58,059 nt of DNA, taken from Halolactibacillus miurensis (GTDB taxonomy: Bacteria; Bacillota; Bacilli; Bacillales; Amphibacillaceae). The stretch is from contig NZ_FPAI01000018.1 of assembly GCF_900116255.1 (NCBI RefSeq), positions 1-58,059 on the forward strand, read 5' to 3'. This document shows, piece after piece, positions 1 through 8,824 of this stretch. The stretch's first letter is position 1. Each line of letters begins with the position of its first letter. A program made the position numbers and the translations under genes. The notes under the pieces were generated by a model, which was given only the letters and a program-made list of their open reading frames with translations, did no database searches and was not told the DNA's origin.

Positions 1-1011
1 GCGCGTTACGGTAAGATGACCATTTCGGGACGGAAAGACGCCAAATCAGGTAACTTTGTCTTTCATTATCACCCAGAGACGCATACCCTTACCTTTAAAG
101 CGATCGACCAATGCGTCATTCGTCTCACTGACGTTTTTTTTTCTTATGGTCAAGATCTTGTCAATCGTGCCATTCAAACACAAATGAACCTGAAAGATAA
201 GAAAAAGTACGGGAAGCCTATTGGATGGTCGCTTGAGGACCATGTTGACTACTATATCGTTAAATGCTTAATTGATGTGCCGGCTACACCCTATCTGAAT
301 ACCTCAACATCAACGGGTATGGTTGGTGTTGATTTGAATGTGAATCATCTCGCTGTCGCCAATGTCAACGACATTGGTCAATGTGTGGATGCCTTTACTC
401 TTCCGTTTAACTTAGAGGGTAAAACCAGTGGACAGGCAACGAAAATAATAGAAGCAGAAGTTATTGCCCTTGTTGACTATGCTGTTAAACATCATAAACC
501 ACTCGCCATCGAAAGATTGGATACGACGCGGTCCAAAGTGTCGCGTCCTTATGGACATAGGAAAGCCAATCGTCGAATGAGTCAGTTTGCTTATCAAAAG
601 ATGATACTAGCAATCAAGTCAAGAGCCGAAAAAATGGGGGTTGCTGTCTACGTTGTTAATCCTGCTTATACCAGTCAAATTGGCAAGATGAAATATATGA
701 AGCGACTCGGTGTGTCCATTCACATGGCAGCCGCTTATGTCATTGCCCGACGGGCAATGGGTTTTAAAGAAATACTCCCACCGATGTTGTATTCACTTGT
801 TCCAGAGCAGAAACAAGGTCTACATCATTGGGCGCAATGGGCGTATATGATGCGTACCCTATCTTTTGTTAGAACCCATGCGTTCTACCAGACAGAACGA
901 TTCGACCAAAGCAAGTTGTGTTCCTGGGACACACTATTTCCCCAACATGCTTTAACAGATGTTGAGAAAATAGGTTTGCAGCGGTTGGAGAGTAGAAAAA
1001 CCTATGCTTAG
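1..1011 (+). CDS. TnpB-like RuvC protein, 5' end outside window
   Basis: The frame is open from base 1, so the start lies upstream. The protein resembles the IS605 OrfB/TnpB family, RNA-guided nucleases made by IS200/IS605 elements. Numbering from the Met at base 16, RuvC-I is GVDLNVN (Asp about 106) and RuvC-II is LAIERLD (Glu about 166). The third RuvC motif, normally D-x-D-x-N-A-A, reads SIHMAAAYVIARR (234-246), so the usual catalytic Asp is absent. The Cys-rich zinc finger normally after NPAYTSQ is also missing (NPAYTSQIGKMKYM). This may be a divergent subfamily or a nuclease-dead form; I cannot tell which. It belongs with the right end at 1060-1098. Confidence 0.8.
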   Translation, partial: ARYGKMTISGRKDAKSGNFVFHYHPETHTLTFKAIDQCVIRLTDVFFSYGQDLVNRAIQTQMNLKDKKKYGKPIGWSLEDHVDYYIVKCLIDVPATPYLNTSTSTGMVGVDLNVNHLAVANVNDIGQCVDAFTLPFNLEGKTSGQATKIIEAEVIALVDYAVKHHKPLAIERLDTTRSKVSRPYGHRKANRRMSQFAYQKMILAIKSRAEKMGVAVYVVNPAYTSQIGKMKYMKRLGVSIHMAAAYVIARRAMGFKEILPPMLYSLVPEQKQGLHHWAQWAYMMRTLSFVRTHAFYQTERFDQSKLCSWDTLFPQHALTDVEKIGLQRLESRKTYA

Positions 1012-1059
1012 TTGAATGAGCATAGGTCGCCTTTAGGGTGTCCTTATGGAATCCCCTTT

Positions 1060-1098
1060 CTCAAACATTCGTTAGAATGTTAGGTGGGGGTAGTTCAA
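1060..1098 (+). repeat. Right end of the TnpB element, likely 3' scaffold of its omega-RNA
   Basis: The hairpin AACATTCGTTAGAATGTT is followed by AGGTGGGGGTAGTTCAA. In TnpB systems the omega-RNA runs from the 3' part of tnpB to the right end and then into flanking DNA, which acts as guide. Here the guide would start at 1099 (TGGTTCGATATTTTCC), which is fic sequence. That the end is shared with 53754-53792 is seen directly; RNA production is inferred. Confidence 0.6.
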
Positions 1099-1471
1099 TG
1101 GTTCGATATTTTCCGGCAATTGAAGGGTCAATTCCCTGCAAAACAATGGCATGTATATCTTTAATTGTTCGTTGATTCATAGGAGTATCTTCATTAACTA
1201 ACGCACCTAAGCACTCCAGTGCCTCTCTATGGTTATTTGCTTCGGCATGTTCACGAAAACTATTCCCAGCAATCGTCACACCATCTTCTAATACGGTTTT
1301 TGTTTCATAAAGCGTTAATGTATTACCTTCAATCGCATTAGAATGATACGTATTTTTAATATGGCAGTCTTGTCTAAGATTTTCCGCAACGGATCCCGGT
1401 AAGGGTCTAATGGCATCTAATTTATCTTTTAAGGCCGTGGCTTTAGTTAATAAATCTTGTATATTTACCAT
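1061..1471 (-). pseudogene. fic gene truncated by the TnpB element
   Basis: Fic proteins move AMP or related groups from nucleotides onto target hydroxyls. The fragment keeps the N-terminal helical region, including an inhibitory-type motif SNAIEGN at about residues 44-50, and runs to GKYRT. From 1098 onward the frame enters element DNA, adding a foreign tail (IELPPPNILTNV) and a stop at 1061. The catalytic HPFxDGNGR loop is absent and should lie beyond the element's left end, outside the window. An AGGAGG ribosome site precedes the ATG at 1471, so a short protein could still be made, but it would lack catalysis. Confidence 0.8.
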
Positions 1472-1569
1472 ACGTTTATCCCTCCTACCATTGACATTTT
1501 TTGAAGTAATGGATTTCTATACATTGATATGAGAAATGAATATGAGCCCGACTTATGATCACTGAATCA

Positions 1570-2349
1570 TTAACTTTCATGTTCATTATTCTTAATATGT
1601 TCCACGGTGCTACTAACTTGATCGTCAAACCCTAAGTTCTTTAATAGCTGTTCACAATAGTCTTGTCCTGCCCCAAATGTGTCTATCAAACGTTCTTTTA
1701 ATCCTTTATCATATTCCTTTAATCCCGTGATATAAAAATCCCTATGTTGATCAAGAATAATAGAGGGCATTATATTGTTTTTCAAACATTCCTTAAATAC
1801 GATCAATCGCCCTACCCGTCCATTACCATCAGCAAAAGGATGGATCTGTTCAAACCTCACATGAAAATCAACAACGTCTTCTAAACCGATACGTTCTCGT
1901 TCATGATAACACTTTAATAAGCCTTCTATTTCACTCTCTACATCCTTTGGATCTGTTGTGTTAATTTGGTTAAATGCGCCAATAACATTTTTATTTGTCT
2001 TAAAATCACCTACTGGCGTTAAGGGATTTTTCTCATCAGATGTATGACTTTTTAATATATAGTGCAGGTGCTTAATCATATCCTTATCTATATCTTCATG
2101 TGCATGGTCTAGTATATAATCAAACGCCGTAAAGTGATTCATCGTTTCATTAATATCATCTAAAGAAATACTTTCACCATTTTCCGAATAGATCTTTTCT
2201 TCATCAAATAAGTGCTGCGTTTGTTCTTCGCTCAACTGACTACCTTCTATTTTGTTTGAGTTAAACGCCATATTGATTTGAAATAACCAGTAAACGCCCC
2301 GCACTTTACCCATTCGCTCGTATTTCATGTGATTAATTAGATCCATCAT
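1570..2349 (-). CDS. Fic family protein
   Basis: The protein carries the Fic signature HPFADGNGRVGR near its middle and an N-terminal inhibitory motif (SNKIEGSQ), so it should be a self-restrained AMP transferase. I chose ATG 2349 (or the adjacent ATG 2346) because AAGGAG lies just upstream; a longer frame from 2379 starts beside a TATAAT-like box and lacks a ribosome site. It is about 260 residues, a compact Fic with no added DNA-binding domain visible. It lies next to the broken fic at 1061-1471 but the two are quite different in sequence. No antitoxin-sized partner gene is seen. The target is unknown. Confidence 0.85.
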   Translation of the reverse strand: MMDLINHMKYERMGKVRGVYWLFQINMAFNSNKIEGSQLSEEQTQHLFDEEKIYSENGESISLDDINETMNHFTAFDYILDHAHEDIDKDMIKHLHYILKSHTSDEKNPLTPVGDFKTNKNVIGAFNQINTTDPKDVESEIEGLLKCYHERERIGLEDVVDFHVRFEQIHPFADGNGRVGRLIVFKECLKNNIMPSIILDQHRDFYITGLKEYDKGLKERLIDTFGAGQDYCEQLLKNLGFDDQVSSTVEHIKNNEHES

Positions 2350-2442
2350 TCCACTCCTTCGATGATTTGTCTCTCCCACTATTATACCTTATAATCATTG
2401 AAATCATAATGTATTCATACCTTATCTCTTATCCTCACAAAA

Positions 2443-2491
2443 CAAAAAATCTAGAACACACGAGGGGGCACCCCGGATATGTTCTAGTTTT
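2443..2491 (-). terminator. Intrinsic terminator after guaA
   Basis: Read on the minus strand, CTAGAACA pairs with TGTTCTAG around a GC-rich inner stem, followed by ATTTTTTG. The plus strand also shows a T-run after the stem, so it may act in both directions. Confidence 0.8.
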
Positions 2492-2521
2492 TATATTTAT
2501 CATTCTAAAATTAATTGCGAT

Positions 2522-4060
2522 TTATTCCCACTCAATCGTCGCAGGTGGCTTAGACGTAATGTCATACACGACGCGGTTAATGTGATCAACTTCATTCACG
2601 ATACGTGTTGAAATCTTCTCTAATACATCCCACGGAATCCGGGCCCAATCTGAAGTCATCCCATCAATAGAGGTTACCGCACGGATACCAATTGTGTAAT
2701 CATACGTACGTTGGTCACCCATGACACCCACACTACGGATATCGGGTAAGACAGTGAAGTATTGCCAAATATCACGGTCAAGACCAGCTAATTTAATTTC
2801 GTCACGTAAAATTGCATCAGATTCACGGACGATTTCTAATTTTTCTTCTGTAATTTCACCTAAGACACGAATACCAAGACCTGGTCCTGGGAATGGTTGA
2901 CGCCAGACAACCGCTTCTGGTACACCAAGTTCAAGACCTAATTCGCGTACTTCATCTTTAAAGAGCGTACTTAATGGTTCAATGAGTTCAAACTGCATAT
3001 CTTCAGGTAATCCACCTACGTTGTGGTGTGATTTAATCGTTTGTGCGGTTTCTGTACCAGATTCAACAATATCCGTATACAGTGTCCCTTGCGCTAAGTA
3101 ATCCATATCTTTTAAACGTTCTGCTTCATCATCAAAGACATAAATAAACTCATTACCGATAATTTTACGTTTTTGTTCTGGGTCACTGATGCCTTTTAAT
3201 TTTGATAAGAAACGTTCTTTTGCATCAATGCGGATAATGTTCATATGGAACCCATCACGGAATGTCTCCATGACCATGTCGCCTTCATCTTTACGCAGGA
3301 GACCGTGATCGACAAAAATACACGTCAGTTGATCGCCAATCGCTTTATGAATCAGCGCAGCAACAACAGATGAATCAACGCCACCACTAAGGGCACATAA
3401 TACTTTCTTGTCGCCGACTGTTTCTCTAATCTTTTCAATTTCTTGTTCAACAAAGTTCGCCATCGTCCAGTTACCTTGACAATCACTAATATTGAAGACA
3501 AAGTTTCTTAATAAATCATTACCATAGATAGAATTTCTTACTTCTGGATGGAACTGAACGCCGTAGATCTCTTTTGATTCATGACGCATCGCCGCAATCG
3601 GTGTTGATGGGTTTTCTGCCTCAACAGTAAAACCTGCTGGTGCCGCGACAACTTTATCACTGTGGCTCATCCAAACCGTTTGCGTATCTGGTGTACCAAG
3701 GAACAGTTTAGCCCCTTCATTGACCGTAATATCTGCCTTACCATATTCACGGTGTGTTGAACGTTCGACTTGACCACCAAAATGTTTCGTAATTAACTGC
3801 ATACCATAACAGATGCCCATAACTGGAATACCTAAATCAAAGATATCCGGGTTTAACTGAAAGCTATTGTCATCATAAACACTGTGTGGGCCACCTGAAA
3901 GAATAATCCCTTTCGGGTTCATCGCTTTAATTTCTTCTGTTGTCAGACGGTGTGAGTGAAGTTCACTATACACGCCAAACTCACGAATACGGCGAGTAAT
4001 CAATTGATTATACTGACTACCATAGTCTAATACAAGAATCATTTCATTGTTTAATTCCAA
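2522..4060 (-). CDS. guaA: GMP synthase, glutamine-hydrolysing
   Basis: It converts XMP, ATP and glutamine to GMP, the last step of guanine nucleotide synthesis. The order is standard: class I glutamine amidotransferase (residues about 8-200, with nucleophile motif GICYGMQ and GVQFHPEV), ATP pyrophosphatase with the P-loop [10 protein letters not shown] near residue 227, then the C-terminal dimer domain ending PPATIEWE. Length (512) is typical. The start appears to be TTG at 4060, spaced well from GGGGAG; the first ATG is six codons inside. A promoter, guanine riboswitch and terminator precede it, so expression should fall when guanine is plentiful. It follows yebA as in B. subtilis. Confidence 0.98.
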   Translation of the reverse strand: MELNNEMILVLDYGSQYNQLITRRIREFGVYSELHSHRLTTEEIKAMNPKGIILSGGPHSVYDDNSFQLNPDIFDLGIPVMGICYGMQLITKHFGGQVERSTHREYGKADITVNEGAKLFLGTPDTQTVWMSHSDKVVAAPAGFTVEAENPSTPIAAMRHESKEIYGVQFHPEVRNSIYGNDLLRNFVFNISDCQGNWTMANFVEQEIEKIRETVGDKKVLCALSGGVDSSVVAALIHKAIGDQLTCIFVDHGLLRKDEGDMVMETFRDGFHMNIIRIDAKERFLSKLKGISDPEQKRKIIGNEFIYVFDDEAERLKDMDYLAQGTLYTDIVESGTETAQTIKSHHNVGGLPEDMQFELIEPLSTLFKDEVRELGLELGVPEAVVWRQPFPGPGLGIRVLGEITEEKLEIVRESDAILRDEIKLAGLDRDIWQYFTVLPDIRSVGVMGDQRTYDYTIGIRAVTSIDGMTSDWARIPWDVLEKISTRIVNEVDHINRVVYDITSKPPATIEWE

Positions 4061-4091
4061 ATCGTCACGCTCCCCTTATTGTTTGTCTGTA

Positions 4092-4122
4092 AAAAAATAA
4101 CCTCTGTCTATAAAGACAGAGG
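4092..4122 (-). terminator. Riboswitch-controlled terminator before guaA
   Basis: On the minus strand CCTCTGTC and GACAGAGG form a stem followed by TTATTTTTTT. The 3' arm of aptamer helix P1 (AGAGGCAGGATAA) is almost perfectly complementary to TTATTCTGCCTCT, which covers the 5' arm of this stem. Aptamer closure and termination therefore go together, while the unbound form can make the antiterminator. Confidence 0.85.
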
Positions 4123-4145
4123 CAGAATAATAGCAACACTTATCC

Positions 4146-4220
4146 TGCCTCTATAGTCAGGAGTTTTAAGGACTCCCGGTAGAAACTCTCGAACCATATT
4201 ATCGAGGATATACAGAGGTT
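4146..4220 (-). ncRNA. Purine (guanine-class) riboswitch aptamer
   Basis: The minus strand shows the purine riboswitch core in order: the P1 5' arm, TATATC, a P2 stem closed by CTCGA/TCGAG with loop AATATGG, AGTTTCTACC, a P3 stem, and CTGACTATAGAGG. The joining segment reads ACT before the P1 3' arm. A cytosine there is the known guanine determinant (thymine marks the adenine class). Position just upstream of guaA fits an off switch. Confidence 0.93.
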
Positions 4221-4241
4221 AACGGCATTAATAATGTTTCT

Positions 4242-4270
4242 ATTCTATCAGTGCTCTTATAGTCGGTCAA
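4242..4270 (-). promoter_or_regulatory. Sigma-A promoter of guaA
   Basis: On the minus strand TTGACC (4270-4265), a 17-base spacer and TAGAAT (4247-4242) precede the aptamer, with an expected start near 4235. The -35 box touches the stop region of yebA. Confidence 0.8.
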
Positions 4271-6399
4271 GATAGAATTGACTTTAAGACGAATAGATAG
4301 AATTTTTCGATAGCTTGAATCGTTCCTTGATCCGTTAATGCCCCGTAAAGAAAGTCTTCATATACATGAAATAACTCACTAAATTTGTTTGTTTCATAGC
4401 GTCGATCAAGCCTTTGACCATACAGGGTTAATGTCTCACCACTAAAACGCGGACGTTTACTTAATCTCAATAACCAAAACAAACGTTTCATCGCCATCAT
4501 GACGTCTTTTTCGGTTGTGATTGGTAAGTAATGTTTCGTCATCATAAACAGGAGTACCCGGCGCCAAAAAACAGCCAGGCATATCACCCCTACACTACTT
4601 AATATACCAAAGACAATGACTACCATGCGCCAATCGACGGCAGTATTTGCCTTGTTTTGAGTCGTTTCTTCTACTGCGACTTCCTCATCACTTTGTTCAG
4701 GCTCCTGTTCTGTTTCAGGTGTGTCTGTCTCTTCTTCAAGGTCTTGCTCACTATCCAGTGGTTGATCATCTTCTGTCGTTTCTGATTCATCAACCATGAC
4801 TTGACGTGGTGAACTAAAACCAACCGTCGGCTCAAACGGCATCCAGCCAATATCTTCAAAGTACACTTCTACCCAGCTATGGGCATTATTTTGTCTCACT
4901 TCATAATAACCTTCACTATTTTCTGTCCCCGTATTAAACCCCTTTACCCATCGGGCAGGAATACCGACAGATCGTAACATCACGACCATGGACGTTGAGA
5001 AATTATCACAATAACCGACGCGACTTTCAAATAAGAATTGATCGACATAGTCTTCTCCAGGTTCTGGTGGTTCTACTTCCGTTGTTTGATAGAGGAAACC
5101 ACTCTGTTTAAAATAACGTTCCATCCGCTGAGCAATGCGGTAAGGATTTGTTTCTTCTCCCTTAATCTCATCCGCTAGCTGATGAACGCGATCAGGCACA
5201 GCATTTGGTAATTGAATGTACACTGGATCTATCTCCCAGTAAGGCATCTCTAGCTGATCAAGAATGACTTGTTCATAAACTGGCGGTTCATAAAATATAT
5301 TAACCCGTTGATTATTAGTAGTGTCAATGGCGTCAAATAAACCGATACGCTGATCGTATAAATACTCTCGGTCGTCGTATGTTAATCCTGCTAAGTTGTA
5401 AGGATAAGCGATGCGATTGAAATTTGTTCCTTCGTTATAATACACCTCGGCCATTTGCATACCTAATGCACTTTGTTCGTTACGATACGGCAGGTAAGTA
5501 GGCTCTTCAGCTCTTTCCCACCCCGTACCGGTATAGACTTCCTTCGCGTCTACACGCCAGTAATTAGGCTCTTCAATCGATGCGGTAAATACAAGCGCAT
5601 CATTGTCTGCAAGACTACCACCTAACACAGAATCATCTTCACCGTAACCGATCCGTCGATTCGTCTCACCATCTGAAAAGCCCTTTGTTAGAAACGGTAC
5701 AGGATCAGGCCAACTTGGTTCTTTTACTGGCAAGTCATCAGATAGAGCGATAAATAAAGCAAACATTAAAACCAGTGGAAAGAGAAGCCGGAGGAAAAAG
5801 TGTCCGCCAGTAAAAGTTAGACGCTCTTGTACCATTTTCTTTCTATGACTGTTCAACACAAGTATACTCACTACAAGAACAATCGTAATCAAGATCATTG
5901 GTTGTAACTGATAGGGCGTAAACGTATCCATGACTGTTAAATAGATCAATGTGAGCGCAGTAAAAACAAAGACGCGCTGCCGTTTCACTAACCAGTAATC
6001 CATAAGATAGCTGATTGTCATAATTAAAAGCAAGACGAGAAGCATCTCACCCAGCGGCGTCACAGCATCAAAATCTCTCGAGATTAAAGCATCGAGATTA
6101 ACTTGAAGTACGTGATAAATCTCTTCAAACCATTCTTTTGTAAAAATTGCCTTTGCTACATATAAATAGTCCAGAACAAATAAAGCGGCAACTACTTTAA
6201 AGAAAAGCGACAGCCATGTGGGTAACCTCAACAAACTTAATAAAAAAATAACCGCACTAAATAAGACAAGGACCTCACCAAAAGCAACGACCTCAAGTGA
6301 GATGAGTGGGTGCAACCATAATAAATACATTAGGAATCCGGTGACATACACCATACCCCCAAATATACTATCCCAAAGGCGGCTATTATTAGGTCTCAT
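4267..6399 (-). CDS. yebA: Membrane transglutaminase-like protein (YebA type)
   Basis: An N-terminal block of about six membrane helices (residues 1-210) leads to an extracellular transglutaminase-like core. The core shows the catalytic Cys motif GYCDNFST, the His motif NAHSWVEVYF and a following Asp/Pro segment. An acidic linker rich in Glu, Asp and Thr, one more membrane helix and a cytoplasmic tail (DUF4129-like) complete it. I chose ATG 6399, which has GGAGGTGAT upstream; a TTG 15 bases earlier is weaker. It overlaps the DUF58 gene by 11 bases, and MoxR-DUF58-transglutaminase operons are widespread. The substrate is not known. Confidence 0.88.
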   Translation of the reverse strand: MRPNNSRLWDSIFGGMVYVTGFLMYLLWLHPLISLEVVAFGEVLVLFSAVIFLLSLLRLPTWLSLFFKVVAALFVLDYLYVAKAIFTKEWFEEIYHVLQVNLDALISRDFDAVTPLGEMLLVLLLIMTISYLMDYWLVKRQRVFVFTALTLIYLTVMDTFTPYQLQPMILITIVLVVSILVLNSHRKKMVQERLTFTGGHFFLRLLFPLVLMFALFIALSDDLPVKEPSWPDPVPFLTKGFSDGETNRRIGYGEDDSVLGGSLADNDALVFTASIEEPNYWRVDAKEVYTGTGWERAEEPTYLPYRNEQSALGMQMAEVYYNEGTNFNRIAYPYNLAGLTYDDREYLYDQRIGLFDAIDTTNNQRVNIFYEPPVYEQVILDQLEMPYWEIDPVYIQLPNAVPDRVHQLADEIKGEETNPYRIAQRMERYFKQSGFLYQTTEVEPPEPGEDYVDQFLFESRVGYCDNFSTSMVVMLRSVGIPARWVKGFNTGTENSEGYYEVRQNNAHSWVEVYFEDIGWMPFEPTVGFSSPRQVMVDESETTEDDQPLDSEQDLEEETDTPETEQEPEQSDEEVAVEETTQNKANTAVDWRMVVIVFGILSSVGVICLAVFWRRVLLFMMTKHYLPITTEKDVMMAMKRLFWLLRLSKRPRFSGETLTLYGQRLDRRYETNKFSELFHVYEDFLYGALTDQGTIQAIEKFYLFVLKSILS

Positions 6400-7555
6400 G
6401 TCGATCACCTCCAAACACCATGTCTGGTGTAAGATGGTAAGAGATTATTCCTGACGGGGGCTGTTCAGTTGTTGACGTTAATATCAGTAGACCGTTTTGC
6501 TTTTTTAGTTGATACACCAAAGCTTCTGGTAAATTGTTTGACTCACGACTTGAGATAACAACAGGGGTCACCCCTTTTTTTAAAACAACGTGCGATGCAT
6601 CATAATGAGAGACATCTAGTTGTGCAAGCTTTTGTAGTTTTTGCTTGGCGGGTAGTGATTGATCAAATGACCGTTCATGAAACGATGCTAAATTGACGTA
6701 AAAAGATCGCTTATGGATATCAAATAAGCGCATAAAACTATACAAGATCGCAACCGCCCATTCATCATCACGAAGATTAGCGTGAGGATCTAAAAAAAAC
6801 ATCACTTTTTCTTCTGGTTTAGGATCAAATTGTTTAGTGAAAAGCGTGTCTTGTTTTGAACTTTTTTTCCAATCAATTTGACTGATTTTATCGCCACTCA
6901 CATATTCTCTTACCCCAGCCATATCTTCACGCCGTTTATGATAAGGGTGCAATTTCTTCGTTACCGCTTGAAATGCCCAGTTCATGCTACTTTTCTCAGC
7001 AGGGATAAGGATAGGGTAGCTATAGATCGCTTGATTAACCTCGATCTGGGTTGCTTTCTTTGTGAATAGAAACATATCTTCAACGGTGACATTGACCCCT
7101 TCTAGGATATGCTTTCCTCTAGGAAGTTGATGTAACGTAAAGGTCAGCTTTGTTTCACGCTTGAAACTGACTAGAACTGTTCGCGTTGGTTTCTCTGTCC
7201 GCGTTGGCCACGTCTCATCAAGAAAAGCCTTTACGCCGGTAAACGTTGTGTTTAACGAGTGTGGCAACGAAAGTTCAACAGTTAAAAACATCAGGGGGAG
7301 TGGCAATGGTCGTTTTAATTTGACCGTAACAACAGCACTCTCGCCTGCTTCTAATTCATCGTCATCAACGGTTAACGTCGCTCTTATCTGGTTGATGGGG
7401 TACAGCATCATAATAAAAAGATACACTAATATACCACACACCGCATAAAATAACGTATAGCTCACCGCCCCACCTTGAAACATCGCATAGCTATAAAACA
7501 GAAAACCAATCAACAACAGTTGGACGGTCTTAAAGATATAACAGCGTCGCCTCAT
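6389..7555 (-). CDS. yeaD: DUF58 family membrane protein (YeaD type)
   Basis: Two hydrophobic helices at residues 10-55 precede a soluble region. The DUF58 core is marked by GVREYVSGDKISQIDWKKSS at about residues 213-232 and a following VWA-like stretch (VMFFLDPH). These proteins work with MoxR-type ATPases and are thought to support assembly of envelope or metal-dependent complexes. The start overlaps the stop of the MoxR gene by four bases (ATGA) and the end overlaps yebA, so the three should be translated together. Confidence 0.88.
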   Translation of the reverse strand: MRRRCYIFKTVQLLLIGFLFYSYAMFQGGAVSYTLFYAVCGILVYLFIMMLYPINQIRATLTVDDDELEAGESAVVTVKLKRPLPLPLMFLTVELSLPHSLNTTFTGVKAFLDETWPTRTEKPTRTVLVSFKRETKLTFTLHQLPRGKHILEGVNVTVEDMFLFTKKATQIEVNQAIYSYPILIPAEKSSMNWAFQAVTKKLHPYHKRREDMAGVREYVSGDKISQIDWKKSSKQDTLFTKQFDPKPEEKVMFFLDPHANLRDDEWAVAILYSFMRLFDIHKRSFYVNLASFHERSFDQSLPAKQKLQKLAQLDVSHYDASHVVLKKGVTPVVISSRESNNLPEALVYQLKKQNGLLILTSTTEQPPSGIISYHLTPDMVFGGDRHET

Positions 7556-8502
7556 ACCCGGTCATCCTCAACCGGAATATCAACTTGACTCATGATCTCT
7601 GTAATGACGTGTTCAACGGTAAGTTGTTGATACATCGCTTCATCCGTTAACAACATCCGGTGACAAAAGACCGCGGGCACCAGTGTCATCACATCATCTG
7701 GTGTCACATAGTCACGTCCCATTAAATAAGCATATGCTTTCGTCGCTTTTAATAAATTAATGCCTCCCCTTGGGCTCACACCAAGGGCGACTTGATTGGC
7801 TTTTCGTGTCGCTCTTACTAATTCTAAAATATAACGTTTAACGATGTCGGACACATGAACTTTTTCTACTTCTTTTCTAATATTCAACACATCTTCTTGC
7901 GAAAGAATAGCAACCAATTGGTTAAGCGGTTGGTTTGTTTCATTCATCGACAACAATAACAATTCTTCCTCAAATGTCGGGTATCCCATATTGACCTTCA
8001 TTAAGAACCGGTCTAGTTGTGCTTCTGGTAAAGGATAAGTGCCTTCATATTCTACCGGATTTTGTGTAGCCATAACAAAGAATGGTTCATCAATTGACAT
8101 CGTTGTACCATCAATCGTCACACTATGCTCTTCCATTGCTTCAAGTAAGGCCGCTTGTGTTTTAGGACTCGTACGGTTGATCTCATCGGCAAGAACAATA
8201 TGACTCATGACAGGTCCTTTCATGTAGGTAAACGCGCCTGTTTTCGGCTGATATATAGACACACCTAACACATCACTCGGTAGTAAGTCAGGGGTAAACT
8301 GAATTCTTGAAAAATCACATCCGAGTGTTTTCGCCAGTGCTCTCACAAGCATCGTTTTACCAACACCTGGTACATCTTCAATAAGTAAATGTCCGCCACT
8401 TAAAAGACTCGTAAGGCTCATCATAATCATGTCACGTTTCCCTACAATCACCGTTTCTATTTGATCGATACATTTGGTTAGTTGTTCATGGTATGTCGTC
8501 AT
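7552..8502 (-). CDS. yeaC: MoxR family AAA+ ATPase (YeaC type)
   Basis: The protein has Walker A GVGKTMLV near residue 46, Walker B VLADEINR near 107, and sensor motifs in FFVMATQNPVEYEGTYPLPEA, the hallmark of the MoxR group. A C-terminal lid domain follows. MoxR ATPases act as chaperones with DUF58/VWA partners, and both partner types lie directly downstream. GGAGGAATCTCG precedes the ATG. It is the first gene of a three-gene operon. Confidence 0.92.
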   Translation of the reverse strand: MTTYHEQLTKCIDQIETVIVGKRDMIMMSLTSLLSGGHLLIEDVPGVGKTMLVRALAKTLGCDFSRIQFTPDLLPSDVLGVSIYQPKTGAFTYMKGPVMSHIVLADEINRTSPKTQAALLEAMEEHSVTIDGTTMSIDEPFFVMATQNPVEYEGTYPLPEAQLDRFLMKVNMGYPTFEEELLLLSMNETNQPLNQLVAILSQEDVLNIRKEVEKVHVSDIVKRYILELVRATRKANQVALGVSPRGGINLLKATKAYAYLMGRDYVTPDDVMTLVPAVFCHRMLLTDEAMYQQLTVEHVITEIMSQVDIPVEDDRV

Positions 8503-8740
8503 CGAGATTCCTCCATCTATAGTTAATGAGTAAATATTTATATAAAAATAGCCTGCACATAGTCATTTGCGATAGAGTGATTATCGCTACTATCTCCCTC
8601 TATATTACAGAAAGACAGCAGTTATTGGAAGTTTTTCAACTGAATTTGAAGAAAAATCTACCCAGTGCTGTGAAAGTGATTCATACGTTCTTCAGTATAC
8701 GGTTATTCTTGGAGATTTAAACGCTCGCATCACGCAAAAA

Positions 8741-8786
8741 AATAGAAATAGACGATGGATTGAACCACCGCCTATTTCTATTTTTT
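8741..8786 (-). terminator. Terminator after the Ktr gene; rest of the 8503-8824 gap
   Basis: GAAATAG..CTATTTC stems flanked by A- and T-runs form a near-symmetric hairpin that could work on both strands. The remainder of the 322-base gap holds no convincing gene. It should contain the promoter of the moxR operon, but I see no clear consensus boxes. Confidence 0.75.
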
Positions 8787-8824
8787 TTGCTCATGCTTAT
8801 TCATCTATTTTTCACTTGAACCCA

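Larger units (their letters stand above)
1..1098 (+). mobile_element. IS200/IS605-group element carrying tnpB, right part only
   Basis: The element holds a tnpB-like gene and a right end at 1060-1098 with a short hairpin (AACATTCGTTAGAATGTT) and a GGGGGTAGTTCAA terminus. The terminal TCAA matches the right cleavage tetranucleotide known for IS608-type elements. The same 39 bases recur at 53754-53792 with one difference. The left end lies before the window, so size and tnpA content are unknown. The right boundary falls inside a fic reading frame, which places the insertion at about 1098/1099. Confidence 0.75.

Noticed and set aside
8526-8720. 64-codon plus-strand frame before the moxR operon
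   Set aside because: No ribosome site and unusual composition; it lies where the moxR operon promoter is expected.
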